DNA of 64,000 nt from the NCBI GenBank assembly GCA_905234265.1, contig CAJOHJ010000004.1:387113-451112 (forward strand), in the 5' to 3' direction. Positions 7,929-15,192 of this stretch are shown here, one piece after another. Position numbers and translations under genes: made by a program. This DNA comes from an uncultured Prevotella sp. GTDB lineage: Bacteria > Bacteroidota > Bacteroidia > Bacteroidales > Bacteroidaceae. Below the pieces are notes generated by a model. The model was given only the letters and a program-made list of their open reading frames with translations. It made no database searches and was not told the DNA's origin. The stretch's first letter is position 1; every line of letters starts with the position of its first letter.

Positions 7929-8034
7929 TTATCTCTGCGAGATAATTTCGTAACTCGCAGAGATAAATTTTTATCTTACGGAGATATTTTTTTATCTCAC
8001 AGAGATAATTTCGTAACTCACAGAGATAATTCTG
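7929..8034. repeat. TTATCTCTG/CAGAGATAA palindrome family, locus 1
   Basis: TTATCTCTGCGA (7929-7940) and TCGCAGAGATAA (7955-7966) form a perfect 12-base inverted repeat around GATAATTTCGTAAC. A second, slightly different pair of the same words (TTATCTCAC, TTTCGTAACTCACAGAGATAA) follows to 8034. The block fills the gap between the helicase promoter and the stop of the next minus-strand gene, where it could terminate that gene's transcript. Confidence 0.7.
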
Positions 8035-8039
8035 TATGT

Positions 8040-8555
8040 TTAGTTCTCAGAGGGGCGCTGTCCTCTGCGGCCCTGTCCTCCGCGGCCCCCGCGACCCTGT
8101 CCGCGGCCGCGCTGTGCCTGCTGCTGATACTTCTTGTACTGCTCGTCGGTGAGTATTTTCTTCAGCTGCTCCTCATACTCCTTGCGCTGCTGCATGTGCT
8201 TCTGCATCTGAGCCTTCTGCTCGTCGGTCAGTTCGGGGCGCTGGCCTTGCTGTCCCTGCTGTGCCTTCTGGCGCTTGCCCTGCTGGCCTTGCTCGGTGGC
8301 ACCGGTCTGTCCGTCGGGGCGAGGTCCGCGTGGTCCGCCCATGCCCGGGCCGCGCAGTGCGTCCTTGTACTGAGTGTTCAGCTGCAGCACCTTTGCCTTC
8401 TGGTCGGCCGAGAGCGACAGCTGCTCGGTCATGCGTTCGGTCATCTGCTCGGGGGTAATCTCTTTGGGAGCGCGGCGCTGTCCGTTGTTGTTCTCTTGTG
8501 CTGACAGGGTAGTCATTGCTGCCATTGCCATGATGGAAAGAATAAGCTTTTTCAT
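8040..8555 (-). CDS. Exported LTxxQ-like (DUF4890-type) protein
   Basis: A 171-residue small exported protein. A signal peptide (MKKLILSIMAMAAMTTLSAQ) precedes a charged helical region with two LTxxQ-like elements, LSLSADQKAKVLQLNTQY (about 44-61) and ILTDEQYKKYQQ, separated by a Q/G/R-rich low-complexity stretch. The C-terminus is glycine/arginine-rich. This resembles the Spy/CpxP group of periplasmic chaperone-like stress proteins and the Bacteroidota DUF4890 family, but a chaperone role is only inference. It has a -7 box at 8628-8635, giving a leader of about 70 bases, and appears to be a single-gene unit. Confidence 0.65.
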   Translation of the reverse strand: MKKLILSIMAMAAMTTLSAQENNNGQRRAPKEITPEQMTERMTEQLSLSADQKAKVLQLNTQYKDALRGPGMGGPRGPRPDGQTGATEQGQQGKRQKAQQGQQGQRPELTDEQKAQMQKHMQQRKEYEEQLKKILTDEQYKKYQQQAQRGRGQGRGGRGGQGRRGQRPSEN

Positions 8556-8627
8556 AGTCTTGTTGTGTTTTTTGGGTTGTTATTTGAATTGTTTTTTTGT
8601 GTTGTCTGTTCGCTGTTTTTGACGCTT

Positions 8628-8635
8628 CAAAGGTA
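8628..8635 (-). promoter_or_regulatory. -7 box upstream of the LTxxQ-like gene
   Basis: TACCTTTG on the minus strand matches TAnnTTTG and lies 72 bases before the start codon. I see no clear TTG at the -33 distance; the sequence there belongs to the upstream terminator hairpin. Confidence 0.5.
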
Positions 8636-8646
8636 GGAAAAGTTTA

Positions 8647-8676
8647 ACCGTCCGCAGCTTTTTTTCTGCGAACGGT
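8647..8676 (-). terminator. Terminator of the L-galactose-type operon
   Basis: ACCGTCCGCAG (8647-8657) and CTGCGAACGGT (8666-8676) form an 11-base stem with one mismatch and an 8-base loop that is T-rich on the plus strand. Minus-strand sequence after the stem is TAAACTTTTCC. It lies 72 bases past the last stop of the four-gene minus-strand operon. Confidence 0.55.
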
Positions 8677-8748
8677 CAAAATCTTTCAGCCAACGGGCTG
8701 TTTTCGTCAGCCTGTGCGGCCGCCGTGCTGAAGCCTTGTGGCGGTGGG

Positions 8749-9846
8749 CTATCTCTTCAGTGCAATGTTGTAGTTGTAGTACTCCGGATTGCCGGTGACG
8801 TCTTCGATGATGCGCAGGAACGGCGGGAAGTTGACAGACTCCTGCTGGGCCACGCCCTTCGTCTCGAGGAGCATCAGATTGACCACCGGAGCGTGGAAGG
8901 TGTCTATCTCGAAGTGCTGTCCGCGCCAGATGAAGCTGTGGCGTGTCTTGTGGATGGTGGCACGGTAGGGGTCGGCCTGCTGCAGCAGGCTTTCATAGAG
9001 TGCGTTGCTCACCTGGCGCTCCGTCTCCACCACTTCCTGCTGGCTGATGCGCTTCTTCGTCTTGTGGACGTTCACCACCTCGCCGTTCCACGAGCGTCGG
9101 CGCAGGCGCACCTCGCTGCCGGGGTCGCTGGCCAGATAGGTCTGCACGATGTCGCTCTCGATGGTGTCGGGCAGTGGGCCTGTCAGCTCCACGATGTACG
9201 TGCGCTCCTCCTCGATGGGCTGTGGTATTTCCAGCACGTTGCTGATTTCCTTCAGCACGCGGTTTATCTTGGTCTCGAAGTTGTCGTGGTTGTTGATGAC
9301 GCGCAGGTGCGGATGTCCGGTCCACGCACGGTTCACTTTCTTGTCCAGGTCGCGTGCCAGCTGCAGGCCTTCCTCGTTGGCCTGTTCGTAGCGCGTGGCA
9401 TTGGTGGCAACGGTGTAGTACTGCTCTGCACCGTCGGCGGCCGACACCAGGTGCAGCACGGCGTCGTAGCGGCGCCGCAGCTCGTTGGTGCTGGTGTCGC
9501 ACTTCTGGCACAGCTCGTTCCACATCTCCTTCGATATGTATGCCGAAATGTCCAGCGTGCCGCGGTCGCAGACTATGAACGTCGGCTTGGTGCATGTCTG
9601 TGCCAGCCGCATGAAGCTGTCTTCCAGGGCCAGCTGTGTCTGCAGGATTGCCAGCTCTCCCTCGTAGTAGAGGTTCTTGTTAGGCGTCAGGTAGCTCCAT
9701 CCGCCCTGTGAGTAGAGCGTAGGCACTTCCGGCACGGTGAACACCTTGAAGCCCAGGTTGGAGAAATGCTCGATGATGCGCACCAGTGCCGTCGTCTTGC
9801 CGGCACACGGGCCGCCCGTCAGCACTATCCTTCGGATGTTGTCCAT
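8749..9846 (-). CDS. NadR/Ttd14-like P-loop ATPase fused to a CYTH domain
   Basis: A 365-residue cytosolic protein. The N-terminus carries a Walker A motif (LTGGPCAGKTTALVRI, residues 9-24) in a NadR/Ttd14-type AAA_28 fold, with FIVCDRGTLDISAYI around residue 90 as the second nucleotide-binding block. The C-terminal half looks like a CYTH/triphosphate-tunnel fold: alternating basic and acidic strands such as TYIVELTGPLP, EVRLRRRSWNGEVVNVHKTKKRI and FEIDTFHAP. The same pairing is known in Drosophila Ttd14, which binds GTP and phosphoinositides. The substrate of the bacterial protein is unknown to me. It is the last gene of the operon, 9 bases after the zinc dehydrogenase, so a link to sugar phosphorylation or regulation is possible but unproven. 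Confidence 0.72.
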   Translation of the reverse strand: MDNIRRIVLTGGPCAGKTTALVRIIEHFSNLGFKVFTVPEVPTLYSQGGWSYLTPNKNLYYEGELAILQTQLALEDSFMRLAQTCTKPTFIVCDRGTLDISAYISKEMWNELCQKCDTSTNELRRRYDAVLHLVSAADGAEQYYTVATNATRYEQANEEGLQLARDLDKKVNRAWTGHPHLRVINNHDNFETKINRVLKEISNVLEIPQPIEEERTYIVELTGPLPDTIESDIVQTYLASDPGSEVRLRRRSWNGEVVNVHKTKKRISQQEVVETERQVSNALYESLLQQADPYRATIHKTRHSFIWRGQHFEIDTFHAPVVNLMLLETKGVAQQESVNFPPFLRIIEDVTGNPEYYNYNIALKR

Positions 9847-9855
9847 TCTTGCTGA

Positions 9856-10881
9856 TTATTTGCTGTCGAAGTCTACCAGTATGCGGAACACCTTTGCCGG
9901 GGCGGCGTCCCACTGCTGCATGGCGGCCTCTGCCTCCTCGGGCTTCACGATGCCGGAGATGAGGACGTCGTAGGGCGGATTATACTTGTTCAGGTAGCGG
10001 ATGACGCCGTCGAAGTCCTCGGGCAGCGCGTTGCGCGAACCGCGGATGTCCAGTTCCTTCTGCACGAAGTACTTCGTGGTGAACTCCACGTCCTTCTTCG
10101 AGTAGCCTATGCAGATGACGCGGCCGCAGAAGGCAACCTCGTTGACGGCCATCTGGTACGTCTGCGGAGAGCCGACGGCCTCGATGACGATGTTCGGGCC
10201 CATGGAGTCGGTGATTTCCATCAGCCGCTCATGCACGTTCTCCTTGGCCGAGTTGATGGTGAAGTCAGCGCCAAGGCGCTTCACGATGGCCAGCTTCTCG
10301 TCGTCGACGTCGCAGGCAATCACCTTTGCACCGCGCAGCAGCGAGCGGATGACGGCTCCCACGCCCACCATTCCGCAGCCGATGATCATCACCACGTCGG
10401 TGTCCACCGCCTGTGCGCGGCTCACGGCGTGGAAGCCCACCGACATAGGCTCTATCAGCGCTGCATGCTCGGGGGTGATGTCGCCCACGGGGATGACCTT
10501 CTGCCAGGGCAGGGCTATCAGCTCGCGCATGGCACCGTTGCGCTGCACGCCCAGCGTCTCGTTATGCTCGCAGGCGTTGTAGCGGCGGCTGCGGCAGGCA
10601 GGGCATACGCCGCAGCTCGTGTAGGGGTTGACGGTCACCGTCATGCCCTTGCGGAGCGTCGGCGGAACGTCTGGCCCCATGCCGACTATCTCACCGCCAA
10701 TCTCGTGACCGGGAATGACGGGCATCAGTGCCATCGTGTTCAGTCCGCGGTAGGTGTTCAGGTCGCTGCCGCAGAAACCCACATACTTCATTCTCACCAA
10801 CACTTCGCCCGTGCCGCACAGGGGGGCGTCCATCTCCACCACGCTCATCTTGCGAGGCTCTATAATTCTGATTGCTTTCAT
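9856..10881 (-). CDS. Zinc-dependent medium-chain dehydrogenase (L-galactonate 5-dehydrogenase-like)
   Basis: A 341-residue NAD(P)-dependent alcohol dehydrogenase. Catalytic zinc ligands are visible as C37 (FCGSD), H59-E60 (GHEIGGEI) and a later glutamate (LIEPMSVG). The structural zinc site is the four-cysteine loop C90, C93, C96, C104. The Rossmann motif is IIGCGMVGVGAV. The family covers threonine, sorbitol, galactitol-phosphate and L-galactonate dehydrogenases. Placed after an L-galactose-dehydrogenase-type aldo/keto reductase and a lactonase, the best guess is oxidation of L-galactonate to D-tagaturonate, the step described for Bacteroides vulgatus. The gene sits 34 bases after the lactonase and 9 before the ATPase-CYTH gene. 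Confidence 0.75.
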   Translation of the reverse strand: MKAIRIIEPRKMSVVEMDAPLCGTGEVLVRMKYVGFCGSDLNTYRGLNTMALMPVIPGHEIGGEIVGMGPDVPPTLRKGMTVTVNPYTSCGVCPACRSRRYNACEHNETLGVQRNGAMRELIALPWQKVIPVGDITPEHAALIEPMSVGFHAVSRAQAVDTDVVMIIGCGMVGVGAVIRSLLRGAKVIACDVDDEKLAIVKRLGADFTINSAKENVHERLMEITDSMGPNIVIEAVGSPQTYQMAVNEVAFCGRVICIGYSKKDVEFTTKYFVQKELDIRGSRNALPEDFDGVIRYLNKYNPPYDVLISGIVKPEEAEAAMQQWDAAPAKVFRILVDFDSK

Positions 10882-10915
10882 CGGGATGTTTGCTATTTAG
10901 CTATTTACAATATTT

Positions 10916-11827
10916 CTATTCGCTCATATTCTTTATATATGGCAGGCTGACGAGTTCCTGGAAGCCGAAGAGGCGTCTGGCATTGTCGCCGAGGAACATC
11001 TGCTTCTGACTGTCGGTCAGCTCCGCCGACTTGGTGACGAAGTCATACGACATGCGGTAGGTTATTGCCGTAATCGTGCGCGGATAGTCAGAACCCCACA
11101 TCAGTTTCTCCCAGCCTGCGCAGTCTGCAGCTTCCTGTATTGCGCGTATCGCCGAGGGAAACGGATAGAACTCGCTGTTGAAAAGCCACGTAATGCCGCC
11201 GCTGTCGATGTAGACGTTAGGGTGGCGCGCCAGACGTATCTGGCTGAGCCAGCCGGTGCGCGTCACCATTCCGAAATGGCCTATGACAATGCGCAGTGTG
11301 GGGAAGTCGCTGATGATTTCCTCCATCATGCCCGTCTGGCAGTCGCCGTCGTGCAGCTCGATGCCAAGGATGGCGTCCTCTGCGGCCATGAGGGCCAGCA
11401 CACGGCGGAAGTCGCCGTCGTGGAGAAACTCCTTGGGCAGCCTTGCGGCAGGAACCTTCAGCCCGCGGAAGCCACGGCGGAGCAGGGTGGCTGCCTCGTC
11501 GTAGAAACCGGCCTGGCGCCAGTCGGCCATGCCGAAGACAAAAAAGCGGTTGCTGTACTGGCGGCCGACAGTCTCAAGATAGTCGTTCTGAAGGCCGTCG
11601 ATGAATTCCTGCGTAATGACGGCTGCGGCCACCTGTGCATAGTCCATGTTGCTGAGGAACACCTCTGCCGAGTTGCGGCCGTCAACCATGAACGGCGGCA
11701 GCATCTGGCGCTCCTCGCCGAAGAACTCTGAGCGGCTGCGGTTGCCTGTCAGCTGGCGGATGGGCTGTCCGCCGACGACAGTGTCCTGTGTGAGCCACAG
11801 GTGTGCGTGTGTATCTATTATATCCAT
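10916..11827 (-). CDS. Amidohydrolase-family sugar lactonase
   Basis: A 303-residue TIM-barrel metal-dependent hydrolase of the amidohydrolase-2 (COG3618) type. The N-terminal HxH metal site is DTHAHLWL (H7, H9). Later blocks include GLKVPAARLP (carrying the lysine), IVIGHFGMV (third histidine) and LMWGSDYPRTI (the catalytic aspartate). Members hydrolyse L-fucono-, L-galactono- or L-rhamnono-lactones. It is the second gene of the minus-strand operon, after the aldo/keto reductase that would make the lactone, which supports a lactonase role. The 90-base spacer before its start is an array of 21-base repeats. Confidence 0.78.
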   Translation of the reverse strand: MDIIDTHAHLWLTQDTVVGGQPIRQLTGNRSRSEFFGEERQMLPPFMVDGRNSAEVFLSNMDYAQVAAAVITQEFIDGLQNDYLETVGRQYSNRFFVFGMADWRQAGFYDEAATLLRRGFRGLKVPAARLPKEFLHDGDFRRVLALMAAEDAILGIELHDGDCQTGMMEEIISDFPTLRIVIGHFGMVTRTGWLSQIRLARHPNVYIDSGGITWLFNSEFYPFPSAIRAIQEAADCAGWEKLMWGSDYPRTITAITYRMSYDFVTKSAELTDSQKQMFLGDNARRLFGFQELVSLPYIKNMSE

Positions 11828-11845
11828 CTGGGCGCCAGCAAATTG

Positions 11846-11908
11846 TTCACGTTTCGTGTTTCAATCTTCACGTTTCGCGCTTTATTTTTCACTTTTCACT
11901 TTACCCTT
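11846..11908. repeat. Three degenerate 21-base tandem repeats in an intercistronic spacer
   Basis: On the plus strand three consecutive 21-base units each begin TTCACGTTTCG or TTCACTTTTCA (11846, 11867, 11888). They fill the gap between the aldo/keto reductase stop and the lactonase start. On the mRNA strand they are purine-rich and unstructured, which may help initiation without a Shine-Dalgarno site. Confidence 0.6.
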
Positions 11909-11917
11909 TTCCCTTCT

Positions 11918-12865
11918 TCAGGTGTTAGCCCAGCTGACGCGCTGCTGGTCGCCGATGATGGCCTGCACCTTGCGCACCATTTCTGCGTCCACGGGTTCGC
12001 TGAGGTAGCCGATGTTCTTTGTGATGGCCTCCGGCCGCGTGGTGCTGAAGACGGTCGATGCAATGCGCTCGTTGGAGCATGCGAACTGCATGGCCAGCCG
12101 CTCTATGGGGTAGTTCTGCTCGCGGCAGAAGTCTGCAGCCTTGCGGCAGGCTTCCACCAGCGGCTTCGGTGCCGGATGCCAGTCAGGCACGCCGCGCTCC
12201 GTCAGCAGTCCCATCGAGAAGGGTGATGCAGACAGCACGCCGATGCCGCGGCTCTCGAAGAAATCCAAGAAGTCGGCCAGCTTGTCGTCGCACAGGCAGT
12301 AGTGGCAGAAGTTCATTACGCTCTCCACGGTGCCTTCCGGCGAATGCTCTATGACCCACTGCAGGTTTTCCAGCTGCAAGTCGGTGATGCCCACGTGGCG
12401 TACCACGCCCTCGCGCTTCAGCTCGTGCAGGGCTGGCAGAGTCTCGTCGACGACTTTCTGCAAGCCGCCCTCCATGCGCCCCTGGAACTCGATGTCGTGA
12501 ACGTTGATGATGTCGATGTAGTCGATGTGCAGCCGCTCAAGGCTTTCGTAGACGCTCTCCTTTGCGCGGCGTGCAGAATAGTCCCACGTGTTCTTGCCGT
12601 CCTTGCCGTAGCGGCCAACCTTCGTGGACAGCACGAACTTGTCTCGCGGAATGTCCTTAAGGGCCTTGCCAAGCACGGTCTCAGCCTTGTAGTGGCCGTA
12701 GTAGGGTGACACGTCTATCAGGTTGATGCCTGCGTCGACGGCTGCGAACACGGCATCGATGCCGCGGTGTTCGTCGAATTCGTGGAAGACTCCGCCTAAC
12801 GACGAAGCCCCGAAGCCTAATTCAGACACCTGCAGGCCTGTCTTGCCTAAGTTTCTGTAGTTCAT
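11918..12865 (-). CDS. Aldo/keto reductase, L-galactose (or L-fucose) dehydrogenase type
   Basis: A 315-residue NAD(P)-dependent oxidoreductase. I start at ATG 12865 (MNYRNLGKTGLQVSELGFGA), the family N-terminus; an upstream ATG at 12937 would add 24 low-complexity residues lying in repeat sequence. The AKR tetrad is visible: D51, Y56, K82 and H123. The blocks GFGASSLGGVF, DVSPYYGHYKAETVLGKAL and LSTKVGRYG are those of the plant-type L-galactose / bacterial L-fucose dehydrogenase subgroup, which oxidises C1 of the sugar to a lactone. It is the first gene of a four-gene minus-strand operon followed by a lactonase and a zinc dehydrogenase, so an L-galactose oxidation route is the favoured reading. 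Confidence 0.82.
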   Translation of the reverse strand: MNYRNLGKTGLQVSELGFGASSLGGVFHEFDEHRGIDAVFAAVDAGINLIDVSPYYGHYKAETVLGKALKDIPRDKFVLSTKVGRYGKDGKNTWDYSARRAKESVYESLERLHIDYIDIINVHDIEFQGRMEGGLQKVVDETLPALHELKREGVVRHVGITDLQLENLQWVIEHSPEGTVESVMNFCHYCLCDDKLADFLDFFESRGIGVLSASPFSMGLLTERGVPDWHPAPKPLVEACRKAADFCREQNYPIERLAMQFACSNERIASTVFSTTRPEAITKNIGYLSEPVDAEMVRKVQAIIGDQQRVSWANT

Positions 12866-12889
12866 AGTAAAAGGTTTCTCGTTTCTTGG

Positions 12890-12972
12890 TTTTAATGTCC
12901 GGCACTTACTTTTTAATGCCAGACTCTCGCTTTTCAATGTCCGGCTCCCAGCATTCCAATGGCCTGTGGCCG
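12890..12972. repeat. Degenerate ~21-base tandem repeats before the aldo/keto reductase
   Basis: Four units of about 21 bases carry the shared core AATGyCmGrC after a T-rich lead (around 12893, 12915, 12937 and 12958). The block separates the 83-residue protein gene from the aldo/keto reductase start. No coding frame is evident. Confidence 0.5.
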
Positions 12973-12977
12973 TTTTC

Positions 12978-13229
12978 TTACCACGGCATCATGTCGCGTT
13001 CGTCGGGGCGGTGAGCCTTGTTGTCGTCGTCGAGGATGTATACCTGCAGGTCCTGGAAGTAACCCGTCTCGTCCTGCAGTCCTTTCAGCTCTGCCTTAGT
13101 GTCTTCGAAGCCCTTGAACTCCTTAGCCGATGCAAGGTGGTTGGTAAACTCAAGCTTTTTCTTCTCTCTGTCAAGCACGGAGATCCACTCGTCCTTTGTG
13201 CGGTCTCCGATAACGAATTTCTTACTCAT
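12978..13229 (-). CDS. 83-residue conserved-type hypothetical protein
   Basis: Begins MSKKFVIGDRTKDEWISVLD at ATG 13229 and ends DERDMMPW. I chose this start over an upstream ATG at 13334 because the extension is hydrophobic and overlaps the promoter. The protein is charged, probably helical and soluble, with no signal peptide or membrane segment; the middle reads KEFKGFEDTKAELKGLQDE. I do not recognise the family. A strong promoter (TTG, 20 bases, TACCTTTG) lies upstream. The aldo/keto reductase follows on the same strand after a 112-base repeat-filled spacer, so this could be the operon's first gene. Confidence 0.6.
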   Translation of the reverse strand: MSKKFVIGDRTKDEWISVLDREKKKLEFTNHLASAKEFKGFEDTKAELKGLQDETGYFQDLQVYILDDDNKAHRPDERDMMPW

Positions 13230-13270
13230 AGTGTTGTAATGTAACAATAAAAGGTCGGATAAAATTTTGC

Positions 13271-13301
13271 CAAAGGTAGAAAATAATAGCACCACAGGCA
13301 A
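13271..13301 (-). promoter_or_regulatory. Promoter of the 83-residue protein gene
   Basis: On the minus strand TTG (13299-13301), a 20-base spacer and TACCTTTG (13271-13278) match the Bacteroidota -33/-7 pattern. The start codon is 41 bases downstream of the box. It is divergent from the pectate lyase promoter. Confidence 0.7.
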
Positions 13302-13317
13302 AAAAAGTTTGTTAATT

Positions 13318-13349
13318 TTGCTATATAACGGCAAAAAAGCCTACCTTTG
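13318..13349 (+). promoter_or_regulatory. Promoter of the pectate lyase gene
   Basis: TTG (13318-13320), a 21-base spacer and TACCTTTG (13342-13349) match the Bacteroidota promoter consensus. The start codon follows after 96 bases, so the mRNA has a moderate leader. It lies back-to-back with the minus-strand promoter at 13271-13301 with 16 bases between. Confidence 0.7.
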
Positions 13350-13445
13350 CATCGCTTTCCCGACAGTCGCCGGGAGCAGCCTGTCGCCCATCGTAGTCGG
13401 CACCTTGCAGGCAGAGAACAATAAAAACTATAAAATATCATTACC

Positions 13446-15155
13446 ATGACCAGACATCTTTTAGCTATCATAGCAGTGTGTATAGGGCTGTCTGCCGCTG
13501 CCCAGACGGCGCAAGCCCCAGCTTTTCCAGGTGCCGAGGGCCATGGGCGCTACGTTACCGGCGGCCGTGCAAAGACCGTAGTCCATGTGACCAATCTTAA
13601 CGACAGCGGCACAGGCTCTTTCCGTTCTGCCGTAGGTTCTTCCAACCGTATTGTCGTCTTCGACGTCGGCGGAGTGATAGCCCTGAAGAGCGACCTTTCC
13701 ATGAAGGACAATATCACCGTGCTTGGGCAGACGGCTCCTGCACCAGGCATCACCCTGCGCTACTATACCGTCCGTCCGGGTGCCAACAACATCATCCGCT
13801 TCATCCGTTTCCGCCGCGGACAGGAGAAAGACAAGAACGACGGTGCCGATGCCTCCTGGCAGCGCAACAAGACGGGCATCATCCTCGACCATTGCTCTTT
13901 CTCATGGTCGATAGACGAGGTTGCATCGTTCTATGACAACAACAACTTCACCATGCAGTGGTGTACCATCGGCGAAAGCCTTGTCGACGCAGGCCATGGC
14001 AAGGGCGCACATGGCTATGGCGGCATCTGGGGCGGCAAACTGGCCTCTTTCCACCACAATCTCATTCTCCATGTTGCCAACCGTTCGCCTCGCTTCAACG
14101 GTGCGCGCTACAACTGGACAGACTACACCAAGAACCAGCTTTACAGCCAATACCAGTGGAAGAATGCCGTGCAGGCGGAGAATGTTGACTTCCGCAACTG
14201 CGTAGTCTACAATGCCAACGGCTGCTACGGAGGTCCGGGCGGCGGTCAGATAAACATGGTAGGCAACTACTACAAGAAGGGACCTGCAGCGAGCATCGAC
14301 CGTCTGACGACAGTTTCCATCGGCAACAGCGGCAATGCCAAAGGCTATGAAATATTCTGGGACATGACAAGCCGATATTTTCTCGACGGCAACCAGATTG
14401 ACGGCGTGGCCGCAGGATGGGAGAAGATGCGCTACGACGGCGACGTCCCCTCGCGCAGCGGCAGCTACTACACTTACGACCCCAACCACTACTATGGCGA
14501 AAACCTTACCTACACTCAGATAAACGGCAAGGACTGCCTGCCCATAAAGCTCGACGAGGCCGCTCCCACGGGCGAGGTTACCACTCACGCCGCGGCCACT
14601 GCCTACGACAAGGTGCTCAGCTACGGCGGTGCGTCGCTCTATCGCGACGATGTCGACGAGCGCTATGCCACGGAGACGCGCGGCGGCACGGCTACCTACA
14701 CCGGCAGCACCACTAAGAAAAAGGGACTCATAGACCTGGTGGCCGACTGCAACGGATACACCGAAAGCACATTCCCCACCGGCAGCCGTCCTGCCGGATA
14801 CGACACCGACCAGGACGGTATTCCCGACGAGTGGGAGACTGCCAACGGTCTGAACCCCAACCTGAAGAGCGACGGCAACACTTACACGCTGGACTCAAGG
14901 AAATGGTACACCAATCTTGAAGTCTACGCCAACTCGCTCGTAGAAGACATCATGAAGGCAGGCAATGCCGATGCACAGACTGCCGTCGACGAGTATTACC
15001 CTCCCTTCAAGAAGCCCGGCGACGACACTGGCATCAACAGTCCGTCGGTTGGCAGCGGCGTGCTGCATGGCAGGGTCTTCGACCTGCAGGGCCGTGAGGT
15101 CCAGGCCATGGGCAAAGGTGTTTACATCATCAACGGTCGCAAGGTCGTTCGCTGA
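13446..15155 (+). CDS. Secreted pectate lyase (PL1-like) with Prevotella C-terminal tail
   Basis: A 569-residue secreted polysaccharide lyase predicted to cleave polygalacturonate in pectin. A signal peptide (MTRHLLAIIAVCIGLSAAAQ) precedes the parallel beta-helix start FPGAEGHGRYVTGGR. Characteristic strands follow: VVHVTNLNDSGTGSFRSAV, RIVVFDVGGVI, DNITVLGQTAPAPGI, IIRFIRFRRG, then LDHCSFSWSIDE and FHHNLILHVANRSPR. The last of these carries the conserved region around the catalytic arginine. Near residues 455-470, DTDQDGIPDEWE is a calcium-binding type-3 repeat common before C-terminal modules. The end, VFDLQGREVQAMGKGVYIIN, is a type IX-like sorting tail. It has its own promoter and is followed 37 bases later by a TonB-dependent receptor. 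Confidence 0.85.
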   Translation: MTRHLLAIIAVCIGLSAAAQTAQAPAFPGAEGHGRYVTGGRAKTVVHVTNLNDSGTGSFRSAVGSSNRIVVFDVGGVIALKSDLSMKDNITVLGQTAPAPGITLRYYTVRPGANNIIRFIRFRRGQEKDKNDGADASWQRNKTGIILDHCSFSWSIDEVASFYDNNNFTMQWCTIGESLVDAGHGKGAHGYGGIWGGKLASFHHNLILHVANRSPRFNGARYNWTDYTKNQLYSQYQWKNAVQAENVDFRNCVVYNANGCYGGPGGGQINMVGNYYKKGPAASIDRLTTVSIGNSGNAKGYEIFWDMTSRYFLDGNQIDGVAAGWEKMRYDGDVPSRSGSYYTYDPNHYYGENLTYTQINGKDCLPIKLDEAAPTGEVTTHAAATAYDKVLSYGGASLYRDDVDERYATETRGGTATYTGSTTKKKGLIDLVADCNGYTESTFPTGSRPAGYDTDQDGIPDEWETANGLNPNLKSDGNTYTLDSRKWYTNLEVYANSLVEDIMKAGNADAQTAVDEYYPPFKKPGDDTGINSPSVGSGVLHGRVFDLQGREVQAMGKGVYIINGRKVVR

Positions 15156-15192
15156 CAAGCCCCTCTTTTTTATCAACAAATAATTTTATTTA

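Noticed and set aside
15156-15192. Cobalamin riboswitch before the BtuB-like receptor
   Set aside because: Only 37 bases separate it from the pectate lyase gene, too short for the riboswitch, and no B12 box is seen.
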